Of a stretch of 64,000 bases of DNA, positions 1 through 8,589 are shown one piece after another; position 1 is the first letter of the stretch; the number at the start of each line of letters is the position of its first letter. Under the pieces are notes generated by a model. That model worked only from the letters and a program-made list of their open reading frames with translations, did no database searches and was not told the DNA's origin. Source of the stretch: CAVXJN01 sp963773585. Its GTDB lineage: Bacteria > Pseudomonadota > Gammaproteobacteria > JASBUN01. Location: contig CAVZBR010000001.1 in assembly GCA_963773585.1 (NCBI GenBank), positions 620,001 through 684,000 on the forward strand, given 5' to 3'. Position numbers and translations under genes: made by a program.

Positions 1-1
1 T

Positions 2-652
2 GAAGCCAAACTCGACTATGGCGCGCTTGCCGCGGAAATGCAGGCAATGTTCTTCAGCGACGGCCGCACGCTTCGGGGGGTGGCCGGAGAACCGCTGTAT
101 CAACGCGCGGTTTCTGCGGCGCGCCAACACGGTCTGGCGGATGCGATGGTGATGTACATGAAGCCGTTGACGCTCGCCTATATGTTGAGTATGCCACCGC
201 AGCAGACCGGCGAGTTTCTGGACATGATTCTCTACACCCGGGCAGTACGGGAGGACAAGATTACCTGTGGTCTGGAAGAGGCCGAGGAACATGCGGCGGT
301 ACTGGGCAGTCTGCCGATGGCCGACCAATTGTCGATCCTGCGCACGACCCTGGATCAGCTGCCGGAGATCGGCAAAATGTACGAACCGCTGCTCAACGCC
401 TACCTGCAGCGCGACCTCGGCAAGCTGATCGACCTCGCGCGCTCCTATCCGTGGAGCGGCGGCGCGGATCGCAATGCCCGCTTTCTCGATGAACTCGTGA
501 TCAAGCGCAATCGACGGATGGTCGCGCGGATGCAACCGTATCTGAACGAGGGCGATACGTTCGTCGCCGTAGGTGCGCTGCATTTGCCGGGTAAAGTGGG
601 AATTTTGCAGTTGCTCGAACGCGAGGGCTGGCGCGTCACGCCCGTGTGGTAG
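2..652 (+). CDS. TraB/GumN family protein (5' end outside the window)
   Basis: The frame is open from base 2 with no start codon, so the N-terminal part lies outside the window. The visible 216 residues carry the TraB/GumN C-terminal signature: a basic VIKRNRRM stretch, then FVAVGALHLPGKVGILQLLE near the end. The family has conserved His and Glu residues and a proposed metal-dependent hydrolase fold; bacterial members are often called GumN and are usually of unknown substrate. The N-terminal conserved Gly-Thr-His-type motif cannot be checked here. It converges on pyrC, with a short tandem repeat between them. The family call is confident; no cellular role can be given. Confidence 0.75.
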   Translation, partial: EAKLDYGALAAEMQAMFFSDGRTLRGVAGEPLYQRAVSAARQHGLADAMVMYMKPLTLAYMLSMPPQQTGEFLDMILYTRAVREDKITCGLEEAEEHAAVLGSLPMADQLSILRTTLDQLPEIGKMYEPLLNAYLQRDLGKLIDLARSYPWSGGADRNARFLDELVIKRNRRMVARMQPYLNEGDTFVAVGALHLPGKVGILQLLEREGWRVTPVW

Positions 653-657
653 AACCT

Positions 658-692
658 CGATATCGATCCGATATCGATCCGATATCGATCCG
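658..692. repeat. Three perfect tandem copies of an 11-bp unit
   Basis: The unit CGATATCGATC occurs three times without change at 658-668, 669-679 and 680-690, with a partial fourth copy beginning at 691. Each unit contains self-complementary ATCGAT and CGATATCG, so the array can fold in several registers. It lies right after the stop codon of the GumN-family gene, between two convergent genes. It has no T-run, so it is not a typical terminator. A microsatellite-like length-variable tract or a protein-binding array are both possible. Confidence 0.8.
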
Positions 693-756
693 GCGCGACC
701 CCGCCCGGGTTGGGAACCTGATGCGCCCGACGGCGAGCAGACGCGAAGGGGTGGTG

Positions 757-1806
757 CTACTGCGCCGGTACGAGTTGCCAACGCACGCGTTCGCCGGCGC
801 GCAAAGGTACAACCGTCTCTCCGCCCAACGGATAATCTTCAGGCACTTGCCACTCCTGGCGCACCAGCGTGATGCGACCGCGGTTGCGCGGTAGCCCATA
901 GAAATCCGCGCCGTGGAAGCTGGCGAAGCCTTCCAGTTTGTCCAGTGCCCCGGCTTCGTCAAATGCTTCGGCGTAGAGTTCGATCGCTGCGTGAGCCGAG
1001 TAGATGCCCGCGCAACCACAGTGCGATTCCTTGCTGCTGCGGGAGTGGGGGGCGCTGTCGGTGCCGAGAAAGAATTTCGGGTTGCCGGTGGATACCGCTG
1101 CCAGCAACGTTTCGCGGTGGATTTCGCGTTTCAGTACCGGCAGGCAGTAATGGTGCGGTCGGATACCGCCGCGAAACAGTTCGTTGCGATTCATGAGCAG
1201 GTGCTGCGGCGTCACGGTGGCCGCTACGCCCGCGTGCGCCTGGGTCACGAATGCGACCGCCTCTTTGGTCGTGATGTGTTCCAGCACCACTCGCAGCGTC
1301 GGCAACGATTCCACCTGCGGCAGCAATTGGCGTTCTATGAACACCCGCTCGCGATCGAATACATCAACACCCGGGTCCGTGACTTCGCCATGCACCAATA
1401 GCGGCAGACCGACTTCCGCCATGGCTTCCAGTACCGGCCGCACCGATTGCAGGTCGTGCACACCGGCATCGGAATGCGTGGTGGCGCCGGCCGGATACAG
1501 TTTGATTCCGTGGACGATGCCCGACTCCTTGGCGCGGTGAATTTCTTCCGCAGCGGTGTGCGGCGTCAGGTACAGCGTCATCAATGGCTCGAAAGCCGAA
1601 CCGGTAGGAAGGGCGTCCATGATCCGCTGCCGATACAGGCGCGCAGCCGCTACCGTTGCAACCGGCGGTTTGAGATTCGGCATGATGATGGCGCGCGCGA
1701 AACGCTGAGCGGTGTGGGGGAGTACGTCGGCGAGTATTGCATTGTCGCGCACATGCAGGTGCCAGTCGTCCGGTTGGGTGATGCTGATTTTGTCAGGATC
1801 GTTCAT
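757..1806 (-). CDS. pyrC: Dihydroorotase, PyrC type
   Basis: This enzyme interconverts N-carbamoyl-L-aspartate and L-dihydroorotate, the third step of de novo pyrimidine synthesis, in the cytoplasm. The 349-residue length matches the E. coli PyrC class (about 348). The metal-binding HxH motif is at H16 and H18 in DWHLHVRD. K102 in HGIKLYPAG sits at the position of the carbamylated bridging lysine of E. coli PyrC. Further conserved blocks include LLVHGEVTDP and HITTKEAV. The gene stands alone, convergent with the GumN-family gene and divergent from pdhA. No strong Shine-Dalgarno sequence is visible before its ATG. Confidence 0.95.
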   Translation of the reverse strand: MNDPDKISITQPDDWHLHVRDNAILADVLPHTAQRFARAIIMPNLKPPVATVAAARLYRQRIMDALPTGSAFEPLMTLYLTPHTAAEEIHRAKESGIVHGIKLYPAGATTHSDAGVHDLQSVRPVLEAMAEVGLPLLVHGEVTDPGVDVFDRERVFIERQLLPQVESLPTLRVVLEHITTKEAVAFVTQAHAGVAATVTPQHLLMNRNELFRGGIRPHHYCLPVLKREIHRETLLAAVSTGNPKFFLGTDSAPHSRSSKESHCGCAGIYSAHAAIELYAEAFDEAGALDKLEGFASFHGADFYGLPRNRGRITLVRQEWQVPEDYPLGGETVVPLRAGERVRWQLVPAQ

Positions 1807-2076
1807 GGAGTCGATCAGGGTCTGATTTGACTGGCGCCAGTATATGTCTTTTTTTCATGCGTGCGTCAGTGTCGCGAAGCTTTGCGTTTCCCGTGTCTGC
1901 AAGCAAGCGCCTGATTGCGAGCGATAAAGACCGTGGATCACTTCCCATTCGCGCGCCCTTTTCTTGACCTCAAAGCCCAAAACAAAGATCATATCGCGCT
2001 TATTCTTTGCGGGCAGTCCCGAGGGTCCGGGCTGTCCGAGCGGCTATACCCCAACCTTCAAATGCAAGGATCCTCT

Positions 2077-3093
2077 ATGACCTCCGAGAATAGAGCTGAG
2101 CTCAGCGTAGAGGCAAAGAAACGCCTGCTGCGCGAAATGCTGTTCGCGCGGCGTTTCGAGGAACGCTGTTATGAAGCCTATGTCGAGCGCAAGATCGGCG
2201 GCTTTCTGCACCTTTATCCAGGGGAAGAGGCTTGCGCCCATGGCGTGATCGAGGCGGCCCGTCCCGGCAAGGACTATGTAATCACCAGTTACCGGGATCA
2301 CGTTCATGCGATCAAAAGCGGAGTGGATCCCAAGGCGGTGATGGCCGAGCTGTTTGCAAAGGAAACCGGGTGCTGCAAAGGCTTGGGCGGTTCCATGCAC
2401 ATTTTCGGTGTCGAACAGCGGTTCATGGGCGGTTACGCGCTGGTCGGCGGCCCGTTTCCGCTGGCTGCCGGTATTGCCAAGGGTTTGCAGATGAAGAAGT
2501 CCGACGACATCTGCATTTGCTTTCTCGGTGATGCGGCGAACAATCAGGGCACCTTCCACGAATCGTTGAACATGGCGGCGCTGTGGAACCTGCCGGTGCT
2601 GTACGTGTGCGAAAACAATCTGTATGGAATCGGGACCCGCATCGATCGTTCGACGGCGGTAATCGATCAATACAAGCGCGTGGCGGGTTACCACATTCCT
2701 TCCAAGCAGATAGACGGTCAGGACATCGAACTGGTCTACGCCGCGGCGCGCGAAGCCGTCGATCATGTGCGTGGCGGCAACGGGCCGTATTTTCTCGAAC
2801 TGATGACGTATCGCTATCGCGGCCATTCCATGTCCGATTCCAATGCATATCGCGCCAAGGAAGAAGAGCGCATGTGGTCCAAACGCGATCCGATCATCAT
2901 GCTGCGCGACCGGTTGATCGAGGCCAACGAGTTCAGCGACGAAGATTTCAAAGCCATGGACAGCGAGATACTCGACGAAATCGAACACGAGATCGTCAAG
3001 TTCGCCGAGGATTCGCCAGAGCCGTCCCTCGAACTGCTCGACAAGTACGTTCTCGCCGAGAACGATCCCTGGGTGCACGGGAGGGCGCGCTGA
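2077..3093 (+). CDS. pdhA: Pyruvate dehydrogenase E1 component, alpha subunit
   Basis: This is the thiamine-diphosphate half of a heterotetrameric E1 that decarboxylates pyruvate and passes the acetyl group to lipoyl-E2. The ThDP motif starts with GDAANNQGTFHE and ends at CENN. The conserved loop RYRGHSMSD is typical of pyruvate rather than branched-chain enzymes. I chose the ATG at 2077 because AAGGA ends six bases upstream and the protein then begins at the usual position (338 aa). The frame stays open back to 1915, but that extension looks unlike the family. It overlaps pdhB at TGATG, so the subunits are probably translationally coupled. An acetoin or 2-oxoisovalerate E1 is less likely but not excluded. 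Confidence 0.88.
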   Translation: MTSENRAELSVEAKKRLLREMLFARRFEERCYEAYVERKIGGFLHLYPGEEACAHGVIEAARPGKDYVITSYRDHVHAIKSGVDPKAVMAELFAKETGCCKGLGGSMHIFGVEQRFMGGYALVGGPFPLAAGIAKGLQMKKSDDICICFLGDAANNQGTFHESLNMAALWNLPVLYVCENNLYGIGTRIDRSTAVIDQYKRVAGYHIPSKQIDGQDIELVYAAAREAVDHVRGGNGPYFLELMTYRYRGHSMSDSNAYRAKEEERMWSKRDPIIMLRDRLIEANEFSDEDFKAMDSEILDEIEHEIVKFAEDSPEPSLELLDKYVLAENDPWVHGRAR

Positions 3094-4073
3094 TGTCCGA
3101 AATCATGTTTTGGGAAGCGGTGCGCCGGGCGCACGACGAAGAACTCGCCAACGATCCGCTGGTGATCTGCATGGGCGAGGATATCGGCGTGGTGGGCGGT
3201 ACCTACAAAGCCACGCAAGGCTTATATGACAAATACGGGCCCGAACGCGTTATCGATACGCCGATTTCCGAGAACGGCTATACGGGACTGGGGATCGGCG
3301 CATCGTTCATCGGTGTGCGGCCGATCATCGAAATTATGTCGGTCAATTTCGCTTGGTTGGCACTGGATCAGATCGCCAACACGGCGGCGAAAGTGCGGTA
3401 CATGTCCGGTGGCCAACTCACCGCGCCGGTCGTCATTCGCTCACCGGGCGGTACTGCTCATCAACTCGGGGCGCAGCATTCGGCCCGCATGGAGAAGGTG
3501 TTCATGGGGATCGCCGGGTTGCGCGTGGTGACGCCATCCAATCCCCGCCAGGCCTACGGACTGCTCAAGTCCGCTGTGCGTTGCGACGACCCGGTGTACA
3601 TCAACGAGCACGAACTGATGTACAACATGAAAGGCGAAGTGCCGGACGAAGAATTCTTCCATCCGTTGGAAGGTTCGGAAGTGGCGCGCAAAGGCCGCGA
3701 CGTAACACTGTTCGGATACAACATCTCCGTGCATTGGTGTCTGCAGGCGGCGGAGATACTGGCAAACCAGTACGATATCGACGCCGAGGTGGTGGACTTG
3801 TACGCACTGTCGCCGTTGGATCGTGCGGGGATCGCGGAATCCGTGCGCAAGACCCATCGCGCCGTGGTGGTCGAAGAAGCCGAAGCGCAAGTCGGGGTGG
3901 GCGCCGAAATCATGGCCATCCTCAATGAAGAGTGCTTCTTCGAACTGGACGCCGCACCGGTACGTGTATCGGCCAAGAACGTGCCCATTCCCTACAACCA
4001 TACGTTGGAAAAGGCGGCGATTCCGAAGGCCAACGACGTCGTGCGCGCAGTCGCGCAGATGTTGGGGCGTTGA
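3093..4073 (+). CDS. pdhB: Pyruvate dehydrogenase E1 component, beta subunit
   Basis: This 326-residue subunit completes the alpha2beta2 E1 and supplies part of the ThDP pocket. The early MGEDIG block and the PISENGYTG segment are typical of E1 beta proteins, as is the C-terminal VPIPYNHTLEKAAIP region before a short helical tail. The ATG at 3093 overlaps the pdhA stop codon, and the pdhA 3' end supplies a GGGAGG-like ribosome site. The open frame extends far upstream inside pdhA, but that part is only its shadow. The E2-E3 fusion follows after 138 bases. Confidence 0.88.
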   Translation: MSEIMFWEAVRRAHDEELANDPLVICMGEDIGVVGGTYKATQGLYDKYGPERVIDTPISENGYTGLGIGASFIGVRPIIEIMSVNFAWLALDQIANTAAKVRYMSGGQLTAPVVIRSPGGTAHQLGAQHSARMEKVFMGIAGLRVVTPSNPRQAYGLLKSAVRCDDPVYINEHELMYNMKGEVPDEEFFHPLEGSEVARKGRDVTLFGYNISVHWCLQAAEILANQYDIDAEVVDLYALSPLDRAGIAESVRKTHRAVVVEEAEAQVGVGAEIMAILNEECFFELDAAPVRVSAKNVPIPYNHTLEKAAIPKANDVVRAVAQMLGR

Positions 4074-4080
4074 GGCCGGT

Positions 4081-4111
4081 TGATGGGTCCGCGCTGCGCG
4101 CTTGACCCATC
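4081..4111. repeat. Inverted repeat between pdhB and the E2-E3 gene
   Basis: GATGGGTC at 4082-4089 pairs with GACCCATC at 4104-4111 around a GC-rich 14-base loop that is itself largely self-complementary (CGCGCTGCGCGC). The sequence resembles the GATGGGT...ACCCATC interspersed repeats that I know from intergenic regions of several gammaproteobacteria. It has no T-run, so it is unlikely to be a strong intrinsic terminator. It may be a REP-like element or an mRNA-stabilising hairpin inside the pdh transcript. Confidence 0.6.
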
Positions 4112-4211
4112 CCACGCCTAGTTCGACGCCGTAGGCGGCGTCAAAGTCGAAAGCAGGACGCAGCGCGCAACGGGCGGTGCCGTCACGGTTGCCAACAATC
4201 AGGATTGGAAC

Positions 4212-7200
4212 ATGTCTGAACCCTACGCCATCAAGATGCCGCAGCTTTCCGACACCATGACCGAAGGTGTCATCGTCAGCTGGGAGACCAAGCTCGGCGA
4301 CAAGATCGAGCGCGGCACCATCGTTGCCACGGTGGAGACCGACAAGGCGATCATGGACGTGGAAGTGTTCCGAGAAGGCTTTTTGTCCGGCCCGATAGTA
4401 GAAGTGGGCGCGACCGTAGCGGTCGGCGACGCCATCGCCTACCTGGTGGTGGACGAAAGCGACATTCAAAAGGAAGATGCGGCGCCGCCCGAGCACGCTG
4501 CAGAAGCGGAAACCAAGGCAGCGCCGGAATCGCCTGCCGGCGGTGAGCCCGAAGGTGTCATCCACAGCATCAAAATGCCGCAGCTTTCCGACACCATGAC
4601 CGAAGGCGTAGTGGTGTCCTGGGAAAAAGAGCTGGGCGACAAGATCGAGCGCGGCACCATCGTCGCCACGGTGGAGACCGACAAGGCGATCATGGATGTC
4701 GAAGTGTTCCGCGAAGGGTATCTATCCGGTCCGCGGGCGGAAGTGGACAGCGTGGTCGCGGTGGGTGGCACCATGGCCTACCTGGTGGAAAGCCCTGAGC
4801 AAGTAATCCGCGAAACCTTCAGCTTGACGGGCGGTGGGGCCAGCCATGCGGACCCTGCTCCCGCGACCGAGACCGCGAAGCCGGCGGCCGCCACTGCGAC
4901 CGCACCGGTGGCAACGGATCCCAGCGTCGCACCGGCTCCGCGACCGGATAACAAATACGCCACGCCCTATGCTCGGCAGCTGGCGGCGCAGTTGCGCGTC
5001 AATCTGAACAACGTCAAAGGCAGCGGCCCTAGCGGTGAAATCACCGCCGAGGATGTGCGCCGGACCCGCCCGGTGGAGCGCCCGACCGAAATTGCAGAGC
5101 AGGTCCCGGCGCATGTGATGCCGGAGATCCAGGTGCCCGGCAAAGGTCGGCCGATGACGGCCATGGAAAAGGCGGTCAGCCACTCCATGACCGCGTCGCT
5201 GACTATGCCGACCTTCCATGCCACCGTGCACGCCAAACCCAATGCGCTGATCAAGGCAGCCAAGGCCAAGGGCGTGTCGGTGACGGTGGCCATCGCCAAG
5301 GCTTGCGCCGAAGCCATTGCCAAGCATCCGAGCATCAATTGGGCGTACCAGCCGGTGGACAAACTGGTGGAACGCTGCAACGTGGATATCGGCATGGCAG
5401 TCTCGGCCGATGGTGGCGGCTTGGTGGTGCCGGTGCTGCGCGGCTGTGATTCGGCCGATCTCGACGAACTCAATCGGGCCTGGAAAGGACTGCTGGAGCG
5501 GGCCCGCAGACGGCGCCTGTCGCCCGAGGAATACGCCAATCCGACTTTCATGGTGTCGAACATGGGCATGCTGGGCGTGTCCTATTTCGACGCTATTCCC
5601 ACACCCGGTACGGCCGCCATTTTGGCGATCGCCGCGGCCGGCGCCGAAGGCATGCCCCTCACCGTTACCGCCGACCACCGGGTAGTCAATGGTGCCGAGG
5701 CGGTGTTGTTCCTCAACACCCTCAAAGGTCTGATCGAACAGCCCGATGAGTGGATTGGACCCACCGGCCCGGCGATCCCGGAAGGCGACTGGGACTACGA
5801 TGTACTGGTGGTCGGCGGCGGTCCCGGCGGCGAAGACTGTGCCCGCGACCTGGCCGGCCACGGTCTGAAAGTGGCGATGGTCAACGATGCGCCGTTCCCG
5901 GGTGGTGAATGCCTGTGGCGCGGTTGCATACCTTCCAAGGCCTGGCGCGCGGCGGCGGATCGGATTCGCGATCGCGCCCATGATGCGCACCTGGGCGTCG
6001 AAGGTACGACCAAGGCCAAACTCAATTGGGCGCTGCTGGAGAAGACCCGCCGCAACGTGCTGGAAACGCGCGGCGACATGGCGCTCAAGACCGACAAGGG
6101 CGTCAAGATCAAGGTCATTCAAGGTTTCGCCTGGTTCGAAAGCGAACACCGCGTGTTTGTCGATACTTCGGCAAACAGCGACGACCCACATCTGCGCCAA
6201 CGCGACGGTGACGGTTCCCAAGGCGAACACATCAGCTTCGGCTGCGCCGTGATCGCCACCGGCGCGCCCCCTTTCGTGCCGCCTATCGACGGCGCCAAGG
6301 AAGGACTCGCCAGCGGCGCTGTGCTGACGTCTGATACCGTCTGGCAATTGCAGCAGCCTCCTAAGCGCCTCGGTGTCATCGGTGGCGGCGCCATTGGCAT
6401 GGAAATGGCGCAGATCTTCCAGGACTTCGGCACCAAGGTCACGCTGCTCGAAGGCCGCGACCGGATCCTGTTCGAAGTCGAAGCGGAAATCGCCAAACAA
6501 GTCACGGCGGTGCTCAACGAAGATCCGAACCTGAGCATTCACACCTCGGTGAAGGTGAAGAAGATCTCCGGCAAGCCAGGCGCGGTGAAAGTCACCTGGG
6601 AAGACAGCGACGGCAAGGCCCGCAATTTCACCTGCGATTATCTGCTCATGGCCACCGGCAAGCGGCCGCTGCTCGGGCCGCTGCATCTGGAGGATGCCAA
6701 CGTCAAAGTGGACAACGGCGTCATCAAAGTCGACGCACGCTGCCGCACCAGTGCGCCGCACATTTTCGCCGTCGGTGACGTCATCGGCGGTTTGATGCTC
6801 GCCCATACGGCGGGCCAGCAGGGGCGGGTGGCAGCCGCCACCATCCTGGGCGAAGACCTGAAGTACGACCAGGCCAAAGACTCCGGCGTCATATTCACAC
6901 GCCCGGAAGCCGCTTTCGTCGGGTTATCGGTGGAGCAGGCGAAACAGGCCGGCATCGACGCGGTGGAAGTGAAAGTGCCCATGAATATCGACGCCAAAGC
7001 CATGATCACCGATGAACAGCACGGCATGATCAAGATTGTCGCCGACAAGACCAGCCGCCGGATCGTCGGCGTACACCTGCTGGCCGATCACGCCGATACC
7101 TTGATCGGCGAAGCTGTGATGATGGTATCCGGAGAAATGACCCTGGACCAGGTGGCCCATGCCATTCATCCCCATCCGACCCAGACCGAGTTGTTCGGCG

Positions 7201-7262
7201 AACTGGCGCGGCGGCTGTTGTCGCGGCTGCGGCGATCTGCCAAGGCCAAGGCGAAGTCCTGA
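4212..7262 (+). CDS. Fused dihydrolipoamide acetyltransferase (E2) and dihydrolipoamide dehydrogenase (E3)
   Basis: This single 1016-residue protein holds both remaining pyruvate dehydrogenase activities. Two nearly identical lipoyl domains occupy about 1-80 and 115-195, with lipoyl lysines K45 and K158 in ETDKAIM. A peripheral-subunit-binding domain follows at about 245-285, then the acetyltransferase domain at about 305-520. Its catalytic motif reads DHRVVNG (H489), so the usual Asp is Asn at 493. The E3 part starts near 528 with a dinucleotide fold VVGGGPGG, the redox pair C567 and C572 in GGECLWRGCIPSK, an NAD fold IGGGAIGME, and the C-terminal HPHPTQTE catalytic dyad. The junction is in frame with no frameshift sign, so the fusion looks genuine. 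E2 and E3 are normally separate proteins. Confidence 0.92.
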   Translation: MSEPYAIKMPQLSDTMTEGVIVSWETKLGDKIERGTIVATVETDKAIMDVEVFREGFLSGPIVEVGATVAVGDAIAYLVVDESDIQKEDAAPPEHAAEAETKAAPESPAGGEPEGVIHSIKMPQLSDTMTEGVVVSWEKELGDKIERGTIVATVETDKAIMDVEVFREGYLSGPRAEVDSVVAVGGTMAYLVESPEQVIRETFSLTGGGASHADPAPATETAKPAAATATAPVATDPSVAPAPRPDNKYATPYARQLAAQLRVNLNNVKGSGPSGEITAEDVRRTRPVERPTEIAEQVPAHVMPEIQVPGKGRPMTAMEKAVSHSMTASLTMPTFHATVHAKPNALIKAAKAKGVSVTVAIAKACAEAIAKHPSINWAYQPVDKLVERCNVDIGMAVSADGGGLVVPVLRGCDSADLDELNRAWKGLLERARRRRLSPEEYANPTFMVSNMGMLGVSYFDAIPTPGTAAILAIAAAGAEGMPLTVTADHRVVNGAEAVLFLNTLKGLIEQPDEWIGPTGPAIPEGDWDYDVLVVGGGPGGEDCARDLAGHGLKVAMVNDAPFPGGECLWRGCIPSKAWRAAADRIRDRAHDAHLGVEGTTKAKLNWALLEKTRRNVLETRGDMALKTDKGVKIKVIQGFAWFESEHRVFVDTSANSDDPHLRQRDGDGSQGEHISFGCAVIATGAPPFVPPIDGAKEGLASGAVLTSDTVWQLQQPPKRLGVIGGGAIGMEMAQIFQDFGTKVTLLEGRDRILFEVEAEIAKQVTAVLNEDPNLSIHTSVKVKKISGKPGAVKVTWEDSDGKARNFTCDYLLMATGKRPLLGPLHLEDANVKVDNGVIKVDARCRTSAPHIFAVGDVIGGLMLAHTAGQQGRVAAATILGEDLKYDQAKDSGVIFTRPEAAFVGLSVEQAKQAGIDAVEVKVPMNIDAKAMITDEQHGMIKIVADKTSRRIVGVHLLADHADTLIGEAVMMVSGEMTLDQVAHAIHPHPTQTELFGELARRLLSRLRRSAKAKAKS

Positions 7263-7542
7263 TCCGGCGCGCTGGTGAAATTGCGGTCGGACTTGAGCCG
7301 GCCGCAGGCCGGTCTCGCCCGCCTGCGTGCTTTGCGACCGTTGTTATTCGGGAAACCTACCCCGCCAAGCCGCCGACTTAGCCAACTGGACGATTGCGGC
7401 GAAACGCCCGACTCTCGATCGAACCGGATTATATTCAATCGGTTGAACGGAATTTAGGCGATTCCGCGGATGCGCCGGATTAAAGATCGGCAGGCGCATT
7501 CCGCTATAGCGAAAGAGTCCGTCACGCTGGCATTTTTCGACC

Positions 7543-8409
7543 ATGGGTCCCACATTGCACGCCCTCGCCATCACCCTGGCGCTGTTTGCGCCAGCGATCG
7601 CCGGTAATATGCAACGCCATTTCGAATCCCCGATCACCGAATCGGTTTGGCGTACTGCGGGCGACCCGCTGGCGTGTCGTCTGGTGCATGAGATCCCCGA
7701 CTACGGCAAAGCGGTATTCACCCGCCGAGCGGGCGGTGCCCTGGACTTCCATCTCCATCTCAACCAACCCCCTGGTTCCTCGGGCAACGCCAGCATCCGT
7801 GTGCTGCCCCCGCCTTGGAAACATGACGCTGTGGCCCGGGATCTGGGATCCGTGCCGTTCTCCGATCGAAGCGCGCCATTCAAGCTGGAAGGCTCGCGGG
7901 CCGGCGTGCTGTTGGCATCGCTGGAAGCGGGAATGGAACCGACAATCTCCTACGATGCCGAAAACATCGCCACCGACACGATCACCGTATCGATATCCGC
8001 GGTGAACTTCCTCGCTTCTCTGGATGATTTTCACCATTGTGCGGCGCAGTTGATCCCGCATACCTTCGAAGAATTGCGCGGTTCGCGGCTGCTGTTCGGC
8101 CCGGGCAGTGTGGCGCTGGATGCCCAAGCCCAGGGTCGCTTGGATCAGATCGCGAGCTGGATGACGCTCGACCGCGGCGTTGCCGGCGCCATGATCGAAG
8201 GCTATACCGACACCGCCGGACATCGACGGGAGAATTACCTGCTCTCGCAGCAGCGTGCCCTTGCGGTCCGCGATTACCTCGCCGCAAAAGGGGTCGACAA
8301 GAAGCGCATGAAAGTACGTTTCTACGGTGAGGAGCGACCGCTGCAAGGCGAGGACGGCAAGCCGGCGGGACGCGAGAACCGTCGGGTGGAAGTGCGCCTG
8401 TATCGCTGA
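7543..8409 (+). CDS. motY: MotY-like flagellar stator-associated protein with OmpA domain
   Basis: The 288-residue protein begins with a signal-like segment (HALAITLALFAPAIA). A MotY N-terminal domain follows at about 25-165, including CRLVHEIPDYGKAVF, which is close to the conserved MotY block. The C-terminal OmpA/MotB-type peptidoglycan-binding domain at about 180-288 contains IEGYTDTAGHRRENY, LSQQRA and ENRRVEV. MotY forms the T ring around the flagellar motor in vibrios and pseudomonads and helps anchor the stator. No other flagellar gene is nearby, which is common for motY. No clear ribosome site precedes the ATG, so the exact start is uncertain. A plain OmpA-family protein is the alternative. 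Confidence 0.75.
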   Translation: MGPTLHALAITLALFAPAIAGNMQRHFESPITESVWRTAGDPLACRLVHEIPDYGKAVFTRRAGGALDFHLHLNQPPGSSGNASIRVLPPPWKHDAVARDLGSVPFSDRSAPFKLEGSRAGVLLASLEAGMEPTISYDAENIATDTITVSISAVNFLASLDDFHHCAAQLIPHTFEELRGSRLLFGPGSVALDAQAQGRLDQIASWMTLDRGVAGAMIEGYTDTAGHRRENYLLSQQRALAVRDYLAAKGVDKKRMKVRFYGEERPLQGEDGKPAGRENRRVEVRLYR

Positions 8410-8495
8410 GCTCAGCGCTTGGTCGAATCCGCCTTCGGCTGGTTTCCTTCGTAAGCAACCCCATAGCAGCGTGGCCGTCAGCGCCACGAGTTCGC

Positions 8496-8501
8496 TATAA
8501 T
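8496..8501 (+). promoter_or_regulatory. Candidate -10 element upstream of argG
   Basis: A perfect TATAAT lies about 90 bases before the argG start. The region 17 bases upstream (GGCCGT, GTGGCC) does not match a good -35 box, so the assignment rests on the -10 alone. Confidence 0.4.
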
Positions 8502-8589
8502 CCCCGCCTTTCCGGCAATCGATGCCGAATTCAAACTCCGCCGACCGCCGCCCGATGCGGCACGGCGACTCAGGCTTGCGGAGCGCACT

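Noticed and set aside
2044..3078. Long antisense open frame opposite pdhA
   Set aside because: The sense strand encodes a clear E1 alpha with intact motifs; the antisense frame has no recognisable domain or ribosome site.
4722..6806. A long open frame antisense to the E2-E3 gene (about 690 codons)
   Set aside because: It mirrors a well-supported coding strand, is rich in His and Arg as expected for antisense GC-rich frames, and has no family signature.
7298..7312. Hairpin CCGGCC-GCA-GGCCGG after the E2-E3 gene as a terminator
   Set aside because: The stem is only six base pairs and no T-run follows, so terminator function is not supported.
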